A stretch of DNA of 6,503 nt from an uncultured Chloroflexota bacterium (GTDB lineage Bacteria > Chloroflexota > Dehalococcoidia > UBA2979), in assembly GCA_902827055.1 (NCBI GenBank), contig CADEHD010000125.1:1-6503 (forward strand), in the 5' to 3' direction. Every line of letters begins with the position of its first letter. Position 1 is the first letter of the stretch. The notes below the pieces were generated by a model that was not told the origin of the DNA, ran no database searches, and saw nothing but the letters and a program-made list of their open reading frames with translations. Made by a program: the position numbers and the translations under genes. Positions 1 to 5,905 of this stretch are shown piece after piece.

Positions 1-902
1 ACGTACTTCCCGACGATCGCCACGGTGACCTCGCCGCGCGGCGAGTGCAGGCGCTCGACGAACGTGCGCCACTCATCGAGGTAACCGTCCGCGGCGGGCG
101 GCAGACCGAACTGCCCCGCCACGATGTCCGAGAAGTGTGCCTCCTCGATTTCCAGCGGTACGTCGTAGATGGACGACGCAGTGACGAGGGGGATCACGTT
201 GTCCACCTCGACATTGCAGAACAGCGAGACCTTCTCGCGCAGCGAGCGGGACACCGGGAAGTCTGAGCGGGTCACGATCACATCGGGCTGGATCCCGTAG
301 GACCGGAGCTCACGCACCGAGTGCTGCGTCGGCTTGGTCTTGAGCTCCTGCGTCGAACCGATGTACGGCAGAAGCGTGACGTGCACCGACATCGATTCGG
401 TGCGACCAAGCTCGTGCAGCATCTGGCTGATCGCCTCGAGGAACGGCTGCCCCTCCATGTCGCCGACTGTCCCGCCGACCTCGACGATGACGATCTCCGC
501 GTCCAGCGCCGAGCCCGCCGCCCGAATGCGGCGCTTGATTTCGCTGGTGACGTGGGGGATAGCCTGGATGGTGCCGCCAAGGAAGTCGCCACGACGTTCC
601 TTGCGGATGACCTCCTCGTAGACCTGGCCGGACGAGGTCGAGTTCGCGCTCGTCAGGTTCTCGTCAAGGAAGCGCTCGTAGTGCCCCAGGTCGAGGTCCG
701 TCTCCGCGCCGTCGTCGGTGACGAACACCTCGCCGTGCTGATAGGGGGACATCGTGCCGGGGTCGACGTTGATGTACGGATCGAGCTTGAGGATCGAGAC
801 GCGGTGCCCCCGGGCCTTCAGCGCTCGGCCTAACGACGCCGAGACGATGCCCTTGCCGACGGAAGAGACGACCCCGCCAGTGACGAAGATGTACTTCGGC
901 AT
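1..902 (-). CDS. pyrG: CTP synthase, N-terminal 300 codons (runs off the left edge)
   Basis: CTP synthase makes CTP from UTP, ATP and glutamine in the cytoplasm, the last step of de novo pyrimidine nucleotide synthesis. The visible part is the whole synthetase (amidoligase) domain and the first residues of the glutaminase domain, which begins near 'VAIVGKY' at 294-300. Full-length enzymes have about 535-550 residues, so the glutaminase domain with its Cys-His-Glu triad lies outside the window. Conserved elements are the P-loop-like GGVVSSVGKG (9-18) with K17, K39 in 'ILKLDPYINVDPGTMSP', D71 in 'ETDLDLGHYERF', E141 and GDME (147-150) for Mg and CTP feedback binding, and KTKPTQHS (188-195) plus K224 for UTP. 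The ATG at 902-900 gives the family's usual N terminus. A GTG lies one codon upstream. There is no Shine-Dalgarno in front; the leader is C-rich instead. The 83-bp gap to the AlkD-type gene holds a possible promoter. Confidence 0.98.
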   Translation of the reverse strand, partial: MPKYIFVTGGVVSSVGKGIVSASLGRALKARGHRVSILKLDPYINVDPGTMSPYQHGEVFVTDDGAETDLDLGHYERFLDENLTSANSTSSGQVYEEVIRKERRGDFLGGTIQAIPHVTSEIKRRIRAAGSALDAEIVIVEVGGTVGDMEGQPFLEAISQMLHELGRTESMSVHVTLLPYIGSTQELKTKPTQHSVRELRSYGIQPDVIVTRSDFPVSRSLREKVSLFCNVEVDNVIPLVTASSIYDVPLEIEEAHFSDIVAGQFGLPPAADGYLDEWRTFVERLHSPRGEVTVAIVGKY

Positions 903-960
903 CACGAAACCATATCGGCGGGGAGGAGGCCGGGGTGGCAGGTGTCAGTGTGCACGACCC

Positions 961-989
961 ATCTTCCCGGCCGACCGCGGGCATGTCAA
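961..989 (-). promoter_or_regulatory. pyrG: Possible sigma-70-type promoter for pyrG
   Basis: On the minus strand a perfect -35 hexamer TTGACA (989-984) is followed after 17 bases by GAAGAT (966-961), which matches TATAAT at only three positions. The -35 overlaps the TGA stop of the AlkD-type gene. Transcription would start near 955-951, giving a leader of about 50 nt for pyrG. The consensus -35 and ideal spacing support it; the weak -10 and the chance rate of such matches count against it. Confidence 0.4.
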
Positions 990-1732
990 ACCGCAGCGCC
1001 GCCCCCCTGGAGGTGTTTCAGGGCTTCGCGACGCGAAAGGCCGCTGATCCGCGGGCCGAGGCTGCCGACATAGTCCCGCACCACCTCGGGCGCTGACCTG
1101 GCGTATTCGCGCAACGCCCAGCCGATCGCCTTCCGGATCCAGAACACCTGCCTCTTACCGTCCGCGCCGCGGTCCTCGAGATTCGGCTCGATGCAGTCGC
1201 GGAGCAGGTCCCAGTCGGTACCTGCGCGCAGTCCGAGCTGGCAGATGATCGACACACGGCGCTTCCAGAGGTCCGGGTCCACGGCCCAGGCACGCATCTG
1301 CGTCGCCATCCATGCGTGATCATCACGTACGAGGTCGCGCACCAGGTGCGCCGTGCCGTCGACGAGGTCCCACCAGGCGCCGGTGACCACCAGCTCCTCG
1401 TAGAGCGGGAGCGCCTCGCGGGTGCGAAAGCGACGGTAACGCGGGCGCCCGGCCAGCTCGAGGACTACGTACCGTTCCTCGCGGTACCCGGCCTCTCGCC
1501 AGAGTGCGAGGAGCGTGTCGTGCCACGCCTCGAAGGACGGCAGCGGATGACGGCCATCCACCGCTCGAGCGATCTGGCGCATCGCGCCCGACGGCACGCC
1601 ACGGAAGGGCATCGTGGACTTCATGTACGCCTGCATCGCGGGCGCGCGCTCCGGATCCGCCGCATCCGCGAGCGCCGACCGCACCTCGTCGACGAGAGCG
1701 CGATCAACGGCTCCGGCACTGCGCTCGGTCAC
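986..1732 (-). CDS. AlkD-type DNA alkylation repair protein (DNA glycosylase)
   Basis: Proteins of this family are HEAT-like-repeat DNA glycosylases that excise N3- and N7-alkylated purines, starting base excision repair. The 248-residue protein matches the family in length and motifs: 'AMQAYMKSTMPFRGV' (32-46), 'WWDLVDGTAHLV' (120-131), 'LWKRRVSIICQL' (155-166) and 'FWIRKAIGWALREY' (197-210). The functional Trp, Asp, Arg and second Trp known from Bacillus cereus AlkD appear to be W120 or W121, D125, R158 or R159 and W205, so the active site looks intact. No signal peptide or membrane segment is visible, which fits a cytoplasmic DNA repair enzyme. The start is a GTG (1732-1730) with GGAGG four bases upstream. 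The upstream frame is open to a stop near 1796 but offers no better-supported start. It lies 63 bp downstream of the ThiS/MoaD-like gene and 83 bp upstream of pyrG, on the same strand, so read-through is possible. It could be an AlkC/AlkD relative with altered substrate range. Confidence 0.93.
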   Translation of the reverse strand: MTERSAGAVDRALVDEVRSALADAADPERAPAMQAYMKSTMPFRGVPSGAMRQIARAVDGRHPLPSFEAWHDTLLALWREAGYREERYVVLELAGRPRYRRFRTREALPLYEELVVTGAWWDLVDGTAHLVRDLVRDDHAWMATQMRAWAVDPDLWKRRVSIICQLGLRAGTDWDLLRDCIEPNLEDRGADGKRQVFWIRKAIGWALREYARSAPEVVRDYVGSLGPRISGLSRREALKHLQGGGAAV

Positions 1733-1736
1733 GGCG

Positions 1737-1741
1737 CCTCC
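1737..1741 (-). promoter_or_regulatory. Shine-Dalgarno site that decides the GTG start of the AlkD-type gene
   Basis: GGAGG on the minus strand lies four bases before the GTG at 1732. The spacing is short but usable, and no ATG lies nearby in frame, so this site is the main support for the chosen non-ATG start. Confidence 0.6.
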
Positions 1742-1795
1742 GTCGAACGGCGGTGCGCGAGGCGCATCGAGCTCAGAGCGGGGATTCGGACCAAC

Positions 1796-2047
1796 CTAGG
1801 CCTGCCGAGCGCCGCCGACCATCTGGATCACGAGCTCGACCGTGTCGCCGTCCTGGACGAGCGTCGAGGGCTCCGCCTGGACGCCGTTCACCATCACGAG
1901 GATCGCCTCGGCCTCCTCGGCCGAGAACCCCTCGGCGACCACGACGTCACGCGCGGTCAGGCCGTCGTGGTGTGGGATCGTCAGTCTGAGCAGACCGCTG
2001 CGCGAACGCTCCGCGAGGATGTCGGGCATCCGGAGGCTGACCGGCAT
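1796..2047 (-). CDS. ThiS/MoaD-family ubiquitin-fold sulfur carrier with residues after the Gly-Gly
   Basis: This 83-residue protein looks like a beta-grasp sulfur carrier of the ThiS/MoaD superfamily. Such proteins are adenylated at a C-terminal Gly-Gly by an E1-like enzyme and then carry a thiocarboxylate for thiamine, molybdopterin, cysteine or tRNA sulfur transfer. The diagnostic part is 'ILVMVNGVQ' (49-57), followed by 'LVQDGDTVELVIQMVGG' (63-79), the usual 'VNG...L.DGD.V.....GG' pattern. The length is normal for the family. The oddity is the end: four residues (Ala-Arg-Gln-Ala) follow Gly78-Gly79, whereas ThiS and MoaD end at the Gly-Gly. It would need trimming before activation, or it does not act as a carrier. 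The ATG at 2047-2045 has GGAGG eight bases upstream; a second in-frame ATG (codon 7) lacks that support. No ThiF/MoeB-like activator, MoaE, ThiG or JAB-type peptidase is in the window, so the pathway cannot be told. It heads the leftward group. Confidence 0.85.
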   Translation of the reverse strand: MPVSLRMPDILAERSRSGLLRLTIPHHDGLTARDVVVAEGFSAEEAEAILVMVNGVQAEPSTLVQDGDTVELVIQMVGGARQA

Positions 2048-2055
2048 GAGCTGAT

Positions 2056-2060
2056 CCTCC
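2056..2060 (-). promoter_or_regulatory. Shine-Dalgarno of the ThiS/MoaD-like gene
   Basis: GGAGG on the minus strand lies eight bases before the ATG at 2047. It fixes the start at the first ATG rather than at the in-frame ATG six codons later. Confidence 0.75.
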
Positions 2061-2065
2061 GTCGG

Positions 2066-2095
2066 TTGCCGCGCCTCAAGCTGCGGCTTTACGCT
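2066..2095 (+). promoter_or_regulatory. Possible promoter of the M16 peptidase operon
   Basis: In the 73-bp divergent intergenic region, TTGCCG (2066-2071) is followed after 18 bases by TACGCT (2090-2095). This fits the loose TANNNT -10 form often seen in GC-rich bacteria. Transcription would start near 2102, leaving a leader of about 19 nt with its Shine-Dalgarno. I see no equally clear promoter pointing left for the ThiS/MoaD-like gene. Confidence 0.35.
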
Positions 2096-2108
2096 GGCTC
2101 AAAGCAGC
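2083..2108. repeat. Imperfect inverted repeat in the divergent intergenic region
   Basis: GCGGCTTT (2083-2090) and AAAGCAGC (2101-2108) are reverse complements except for one position and are separated by 10 bases. The dyad covers the proposed -10 and start point of the rightward promoter and ends just before the AGGAGG at 2111. It could be an operator or a weak hairpin in the leader. There is no T-run, so it is not an intrinsic terminator. Confidence 0.35.
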
Positions 2109-2110
2109 GC

Positions 2111-2116
2111 AGGAGG
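2111..2116 (+). promoter_or_regulatory. Shine-Dalgarno of the M16 peptidase gene
   Basis: AGGAGG lies four bases before the ATG at 2121, a strong ribosome binding site that fixes the start of the first gene of the rightward group. Confidence 0.8.
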
Positions 2117-2120
2117 ACCA

Positions 2121-3398
2121 ATGGCCCCCGTTACGCCCGAGATTACCACGCTGTCCAACGGACTCCGTGTGATGACCGTGTCCGTGCCGACATCACAGGC
2201 CGCCTCGACGGCGTTCTTCGTGGGGATTGGATCGCGTGGCGAGCAGCCGCGCACAAACGGACTGTCGCACTACATCGAGCACATGCTGTTCAAGGGCACG
2301 ACGCTTCGCCAGACGGCGCCCGAGATCTCCCAGGCCATCGAGGGTGCCGGCGGCCAGCTCAACGCGTACACGACTCGAGAGCTGACCTGCTACTGGAACA
2401 CCCTCCCCTTCGAGGCCGTGGAGGTGGGCATCGACGTCGTTGCGGACATGCTCCAGCACTCACTCCTCGATCAGAGCGAGATCGACCGCGAACGGACCGT
2501 CGTGCAGCAGGAGATCCGACGAAGCCACGACAGCCCCGCCGCCTGGGTCGGCGAGCTCATCGGCCGGGCGACGTTCGGCGATCAGCCGGTCGGCTGGCCC
2601 GTCGCCGGATCCCTCGAGACCGTGGGCGAGATGCAGCGGTCCGACTTCATCGATCACATCAACGCCTTCTACTCCACGAAGAACGCGGTGTTCGGGGTTG
2701 CCGGGAACGTGCGGCACGAGGCCGTCGTCGAGTCGGCGATGCGCCACTTCACGGCGCTGCCGACCGGTGACGTGAACCGGGTGCCACCGGCACGGACCGG
2801 CCTTCCGACGGAGCGCGTCATCGTCGAGGAGCGGGAGCTGGAGCAGACCAACCTCGCGCTCTCGATGCAGTCGTTCGGGCGCCGCGACCCGCAGCGCCAC
2901 GCCCTCGACGTCCTGAACGCGGTGCTCGGGCGGGGGATGTCGTCGCGCCTGTTCAAGGAAGTGCGCGAGCGCCGCGGCCTCGCATATTCCGTGGGTTCGA
3001 GCAGCTCGCGACTCAGCGACATCGGGACGCTGACCGTGAGCGCCGGCGTGACCCGCGACCACCAGGAAGAGGCCCTGCGCGTCATCGTCCACGAGCTGAA
3101 GAGCCTGGTCACCGAGCCCGTGCCCGCCGACGAGCTGCAGCGCTCCATCGACTACGTGGCGGGTTCGCTGCGGCTGTCGCAGGAGACCGCGATGTCACAG
3201 GGACAGCGCCACGCGAACCAGCTGCTCATGGACGGTGAGCTCGAGTCGATCGACGAGCAGGTCGCTGCCGTCCGAGCCGTGACCGCCGCCGACGTGCAGG
3301 CAGTGGCCCAGCGCGTCATTGGACCGGGTCAGTTCGCCCTCGCCGTCGTGGGCCCCTCGGCGTCGGCGGACGTGCTCGACACCCTGCTGGCGGGATAG
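2121..3398 (+). CDS. M16B-family zinc metallopeptidase (pitrilysin/processing-peptidase type)
   Basis: This 425-residue protein is a complete bacterial M16B peptidase, the family of mitochondrial processing peptidase and Bacillus YmxG/MlpA. The inverted zinc motif HxxEH reads H50-Y-I-E53-H54 in 'HYIEHMLFKGT'. H50 and H54 bind zinc and E53 is the catalytic base. The third ligand is E131 in 'VVQQEI', 77 residues after H54, as expected. 'GGQLNAYTTRELTCYW' (77-92) is another family signature. The second, non-catalytic half carries 'LGRGMSSRLFKEVRERRGLAYSV' in two parts: 269-280 and 281-291, with the Arg-Tyr pair (R285, Y289) that helps grip substrate in the family. The two similar halves form a clam-shell chamber that degrades unfolded or short peptides. 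No signal peptide is seen, so it is probably cytoplasmic. AGGAGG lies four bases before the ATG. It is the first gene of the rightward group, and the next gene follows after 28 bp. The substrate cannot be told from the sequence. Confidence 0.97.
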   Translation: MAPVTPEITTLSNGLRVMTVSVPTSQAASTAFFVGIGSRGEQPRTNGLSHYIEHMLFKGTTLRQTAPEISQAIEGAGGQLNAYTTRELTCYWNTLPFEAVEVGIDVVADMLQHSLLDQSEIDRERTVVQQEIRRSHDSPAAWVGELIGRATFGDQPVGWPVAGSLETVGEMQRSDFIDHINAFYSTKNAVFGVAGNVRHEAVVESAMRHFTALPTGDVNRVPPARTGLPTERVIVEERELEQTNLALSMQSFGRRDPQRHALDVLNAVLGRGMSSRLFKEVRERRGLAYSVGSSSSRLSDIGTLTVSAGVTRDHQEEALRVIVHELKSLVTEPVPADELQRSIDYVAGSLRLSQETAMSQGQRHANQLLMDGELESIDEQVAAVRAVTAADVQAVAQRVIGPGQFALAVVGPSASADVLDTLLAG

Positions 3399-3426
3399 GC
3401 GCGCGGGGCGCGGCTCGGAACGTTCG

Positions 3427-4428
3427 ATGGCCGGACTCGACGAGCTCCCCGATGCCGTGGCGGTCGCGCGGCTCGTGCGGAGCGTGACCGGCCTCGAACC
3501 GCGCGATCCGCGTCCGCTCGGGAGCGGCGTGACCACGATCGCGTGGCGCGTGGAGACCGATGCCGACCCCGTGGTCGTCCTCATCCAGCGGCCCGAGGCG
3601 GCGCGCGCCGCGGCGACCAACGTCGACATCCCGCCTCGCTATGGAGCGCAGCTCGCGATCCTCGACCAGCTGCATGCAGGCGCCGGACGGGTGCCGAGAC
3701 CGATCGCGTGGGGCGGCAACGAGGAGCACGCGGGCCTCGCGCGCTTCTCCCTCCCCTGGGCCATGGTCAGCGAAGCGACGGGCGCCACCGGCGAGGCTGA
3801 CGCGATCAGCGTAGCCGGCCTCCACGAACTCGGAGCTTGGATCGCGGCGTTGCACGCCCTGCCCTGCACGGGGCTGGGCCTCCTCGAGGACCGCCGCGAC
3901 GCGCTGGTCGCGCCGCACGCCGACATGGGCACGGCCCTGCTCGAGCGGTGGCCGGGCCTCTGGCCCTTCGACGGCACCTCGTTGATCGCGCACCCCATCG
4001 CCCGACTCGCGGCCCCGCTCGTCGAGCCGGCGTCACGCTTCCGGGAGGCGCTGCTCCGCTTCGGACTCCTGACTCGCGGCGTAGTGCTGCACAGTGACCT
4101 CAATCCGCTGCACCTGTTCCTCAGCGACGGCCACCTCGCCACCGTCATCGACTTCAGCGACGCGTTTGTCGGCCCTGCGGCGGCCGACCTGGCCGTGCTC
4201 GCGTCGCACTACGGCTGGGAGCGGACCCAGCAGGTCATCGAGGGGTACACGACCTCCACGATCCTGCGCGAGACACGGCTCGCCGAGGCGGAACTGCTCG
4301 GCGTCGCGATCGGCCTCTATCGGGTCCGCAAGCGCTTCGTCGGGCAGCAGCCGCGCGAGCGTATCGACCGCGACATCGCCTTCCTGAAGGCTACGATCGA
4401 GCGCGCCGCGCACCTCTTGCGGGGCTGA
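3427..4428 (+). CDS. APH-fold small-molecule kinase A, His in place of catalytic-loop Asn
   Basis: This 333-residue protein belongs to the aminoglycoside phosphotransferase/choline kinase superfamily, which transfers ATP phosphate to hydroxyls of small molecules. The N-lobe loop is 'LGSGVTTIAWRV' (31-42). The catalytic loop is 'LHSDLNPLHLFL' (221-232) with H222 and base D224, and the metal-binding Asp of the DFG-equivalent is D242 in 'TVIDFSDAFVGP', followed by 'AAADLAVLAS'. In the usual HxDxxxxN the last residue binds metal; here it is His (H229). I recall an HxDxxxxH variant in part of the superfamily, so this need not mean loss of activity. The usual N-lobe lysine is not obvious; 'VVVLIQRPE' (49-57) occupies that strand. 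The ATG at 3427 lies 28 bp after the peptidase stop with only a weak Shine-Dalgarno. The frame is open further upstream into the peptidase gene, but a start there would add non-homologous residues. The next gene begins 16 bp later. The substrate is unknown; antibiotic, sugar or amino-alcohol are all possible. Confidence 0.88.
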   Translation: MAGLDELPDAVAVARLVRSVTGLEPRDPRPLGSGVTTIAWRVETDADPVVVLIQRPEAARAAATNVDIPPRYGAQLAILDQLHAGAGRVPRPIAWGGNEEHAGLARFSLPWAMVSEATGATGEADAISVAGLHELGAWIAALHALPCTGLGLLEDRRDALVAPHADMGTALLERWPGLWPFDGTSLIAHPIARLAAPLVEPASRFREALLRFGLLTRGVVLHSDLNPLHLFLSDGHLATVIDFSDAFVGPAAADLAVLASHYGWERTQQVIEGYTTSTILRETRLAEAELLGVAIGLYRVRKRFVGQQPRERIDRDIAFLKATIERAAHLLRG

Positions 4429-4444
4429 GCAGCTCGGAGCACAC

Positions 4445-5167
4445 ATGCCGCACATCGAAACGCCCGAGGGCATCCGGATCCGCTATGACGAGCGGGGCGC
4501 CGGCCGCCCGCTGGTCCTGGCCCACGGGTTCGGCGTCTCGCTGGAAATGTGGATGCCACAAATGCACGCGCTCTCGCAGGAGTACCGGCTGATCACCTGG
4601 GATGCGCGCGGTCACGGCGGCTCGAGCGCGCCCGGTCACCCGGAGGCGTACACGATGCCCCTCCTCGCGCGGGACCTGCGATACCTGCTCGAGGGCCTCG
4701 ACGCCGCCGAGGGTGCGGTCATCGGCGGCATGTCCTTCGGCGGGCAGATCGCGCTCCAGTACGCGGCGAACTACCCGGCCGATACCTACGCGCTCGTCCT
4801 CTCGGACAGCACGACGCGCGGCAACGAACCCCCTCGGGATCCGCGGGTCGCGGCCGACGCATGGGGCGTCGCGGGCGACCCCGGGCTCGAGGGCTGCCTC
4901 CACGCGATGGCCGGCCGGCCGGACCTCACGGCGCTTCTGCCGTCGCTCCCCATGCCCGCGCTCGTGCTCTACGGTCAGCACGACGAGATGATCGGACAGG
5001 GCGTGCAGCGACTCATCGACGGGCTGCCGCGACGGCGCGTGACCGTCCTCGGGGACTGCTTCCACGGGACCTCGGGTCAGCGTCCGCAGGCATGGAACGA
5101 CGCCGTCCTGCGCTTCCTCGCGGACGTCGAGGCGGGCGTCCAGCTCGGCGACGAGGAGTTCGTGTGA
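4445..5167 (+). CDS. Alpha/beta-hydrolase-fold enzyme
   Basis: This is a compact, complete 240-residue alpha/beta hydrolase, a family that hydrolyses esters, lactones, epoxides, C-C bonds and others. The oxyanion-hole segment is HGFG (27-30). 'WDARGHGGSSAP' (52-63) is the typical strand-loop before the lid. The nucleophile elbow is GMSFGG with S97, the acid is D180 in 'YGQHDEM', and the histidine is H207 in 'GDCFHGTSG' ahead of the final helix 'WNDAVLRFL'. The triad is intact. The region between the elbow strand and the acid, where the lid domain sits (about 121-165), is short, suggesting a reduced lid and an open active site. GGAG lies five bases before the ATG. No signal peptide is seen. 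Its TGA overlaps the GTG of kinase B (GTGA), so the two are probably translationally coupled. The fold resembles 3-oxoadipate enol-lactonase-like members, but I cannot assign a substrate. Confidence 0.93.
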   Translation: MPHIETPEGIRIRYDERGAGRPLVLAHGFGVSLEMWMPQMHALSQEYRLITWDARGHGGSSAPGHPEAYTMPLLARDLRYLLEGLDAAEGAVIGGMSFGGQIALQYAANYPADTYALVLSDSTTRGNEPPRDPRVAADAWGVAGDPGLEGCLHAMAGRPDLTALLPSLPMPALVLYGQHDEMIGQGVQRLIDGLPRRRVTVLGDCFHGTSGQRPQAWNDAVLRFLADVEAGVQLGDEEFV

Positions 5168-5865
5168 CCAATGCCCCGCGCGGGGCCACAGACGAGATTC
5201 CAGCGGCGGGGGTCCTGCTGGGGGCCGGCCGCGACGCCGACGTGTACGCCCTCGAGGCGGGGCGGGTTCTCCGTCGGTACCGGTCGCACGATGTCGATCC
5301 GGGCGAGGTGCTCGCGATGGCGACAGCAGCGCGCGGAGGCGTCCCCGTCCCCCGCGTGTACTCGTTTCGCGGCCCTGAGATGGTGCTTGAACGCCTCGAG
5401 GGCGAGACGATGCAGGCCGTACTTGAACGGGCTGCCGCCCCTCTGATCCGCGAGCTCGCGGGTGTTCTCGCGGATCTCCACGAGCGGGTCCATCGCGTGG
5501 TGGCGCCCGCGGCGCTCGACGCACCCTTCGGCGAGGGCGACTCGCTGCTGCACTTGGACCTGCACCCTCGAAATGTGATCCTCACCGCCGGCGGCCCGTT
5601 CGTGATCGACTGGGCGAACGCTGCTCGCGGCCCGGCAGGCGCAGACGTCGCCCTGAGCGCCGTGATCTTCGAGTCGGCCGAGGTGCCTCCCGAGGCTCAC
5701 GAGGCACGACGCACCTTCCTCACCGCCTTCCTCAAGCGCTTCGACCGTGCGGAGACAGAGCCGTACCGCGTGGCCGCGATCCGCCGGCGCATCTCGGACC
5801 GCCACCTCCGGGAGCCCGAGCGCATCGTCCTGGAGCGGATGCTGCTGCAGGGCGAAGTGGGGTAG
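5164..5865 (+). CDS. APH-fold small-molecule kinase B (short form)
   Basis: This is a second, shorter (233-residue) member of the aminoglycoside phosphotransferase/choline kinase superfamily. The N-lobe nucleotide loop is 'LGAGRDADVYAL' (19-30). The catalytic loop is 'LHLDLHPRNVIL' (129-140), a canonical HxDxxxxN with H130, D132 and N137. The metal-binding Asp is D149 in 'FVIDWANAARGP'. 'MVLERLEGETM' (73-83) is the hinge region. The core motifs are intact; short kinases of this type are common in GC-rich bacteria and mostly uncharacterised. The GTG start (5164-5166) overlaps the hydrolase stop in a GTGA tetranucleotide, which I take as evidence for this start; the frame is open far upstream, but only as the shadow of the hydrolase gene. 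It differs from kinase A in length and in the catalytic-loop Asn, so the two do not look like a recent duplication. Its substrate is unknown; the coupling suggests it works with the hydrolase. Confidence 0.88.
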   Translation: MTNAPRGATDEIPAAGVLLGAGRDADVYALEAGRVLRRYRSHDVDPGEVLAMATAARGGVPVPRVYSFRGPEMVLERLEGETMQAVLERAAAPLIRELAGVLADLHERVHRVVAPAALDAPFGEGDSLLHLDLHPRNVILTAGGPFVIDWANAARGPAGADVALSAVIFESAEVPPEAHEARRTFLTAFLKRFDRAETEPYRVAAIRRRISDRHLREPERIVLERMLLQGEVG

Positions 5866-5905
5866 GCTCGGCCCTCGCAAGCGCGTGGGGGATTCGAGGC
5901 GTCGA

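Noticed and set aside
321..833. A 170-codon plus-strand open frame opposite pyrG
   Set aside because: Antisense to highly conserved CTP synthase residues; no motif.
921..928. GGGAGGAG on the plus strand as a ribosome binding site
   Set aside because: No plausible plus-strand gene follows; it is the complement of the C-rich pyrG leader.
1316..2770. A 484-codon open frame on the plus strand across the AlkD-type, ThiS/MoaD-like and M16 genes
   Set aside because: It crosses three genes with clear family motifs in other frames and its translation is Arg- and His-rich without recognisable domains, as expected for an out-of-frame shadow in GC-rich DNA.
3319..3426. Upstream in-frame extension of kinase A into the M16 gene
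   Set aside because: It overlaps the conserved end of the peptidase and its sequence is Ser/Arg-rich; the ATG at 3427 gives a normal family N terminus.
3399..3426. Possible terminator between the peptidase and kinase A
   Set aside because: GC-rich but with no stem followed by a T-run; read-through is more likely.
4549..5163. Upstream in-frame extension of kinase B from an ATG at 4549
   Set aside because: The extra residues are an Arg-rich shadow of the hydrolase gene; homology begins only near the GTG at 5164, which overlaps the hydrolase stop.
4391..5524. A 377-codon open frame on the minus strand opposite the hydrolase and kinase B
   Set aside because: The translation is Arg/Pro-rich with no motif, and the opposite strand holds well-supported genes with ribosome binding sites.
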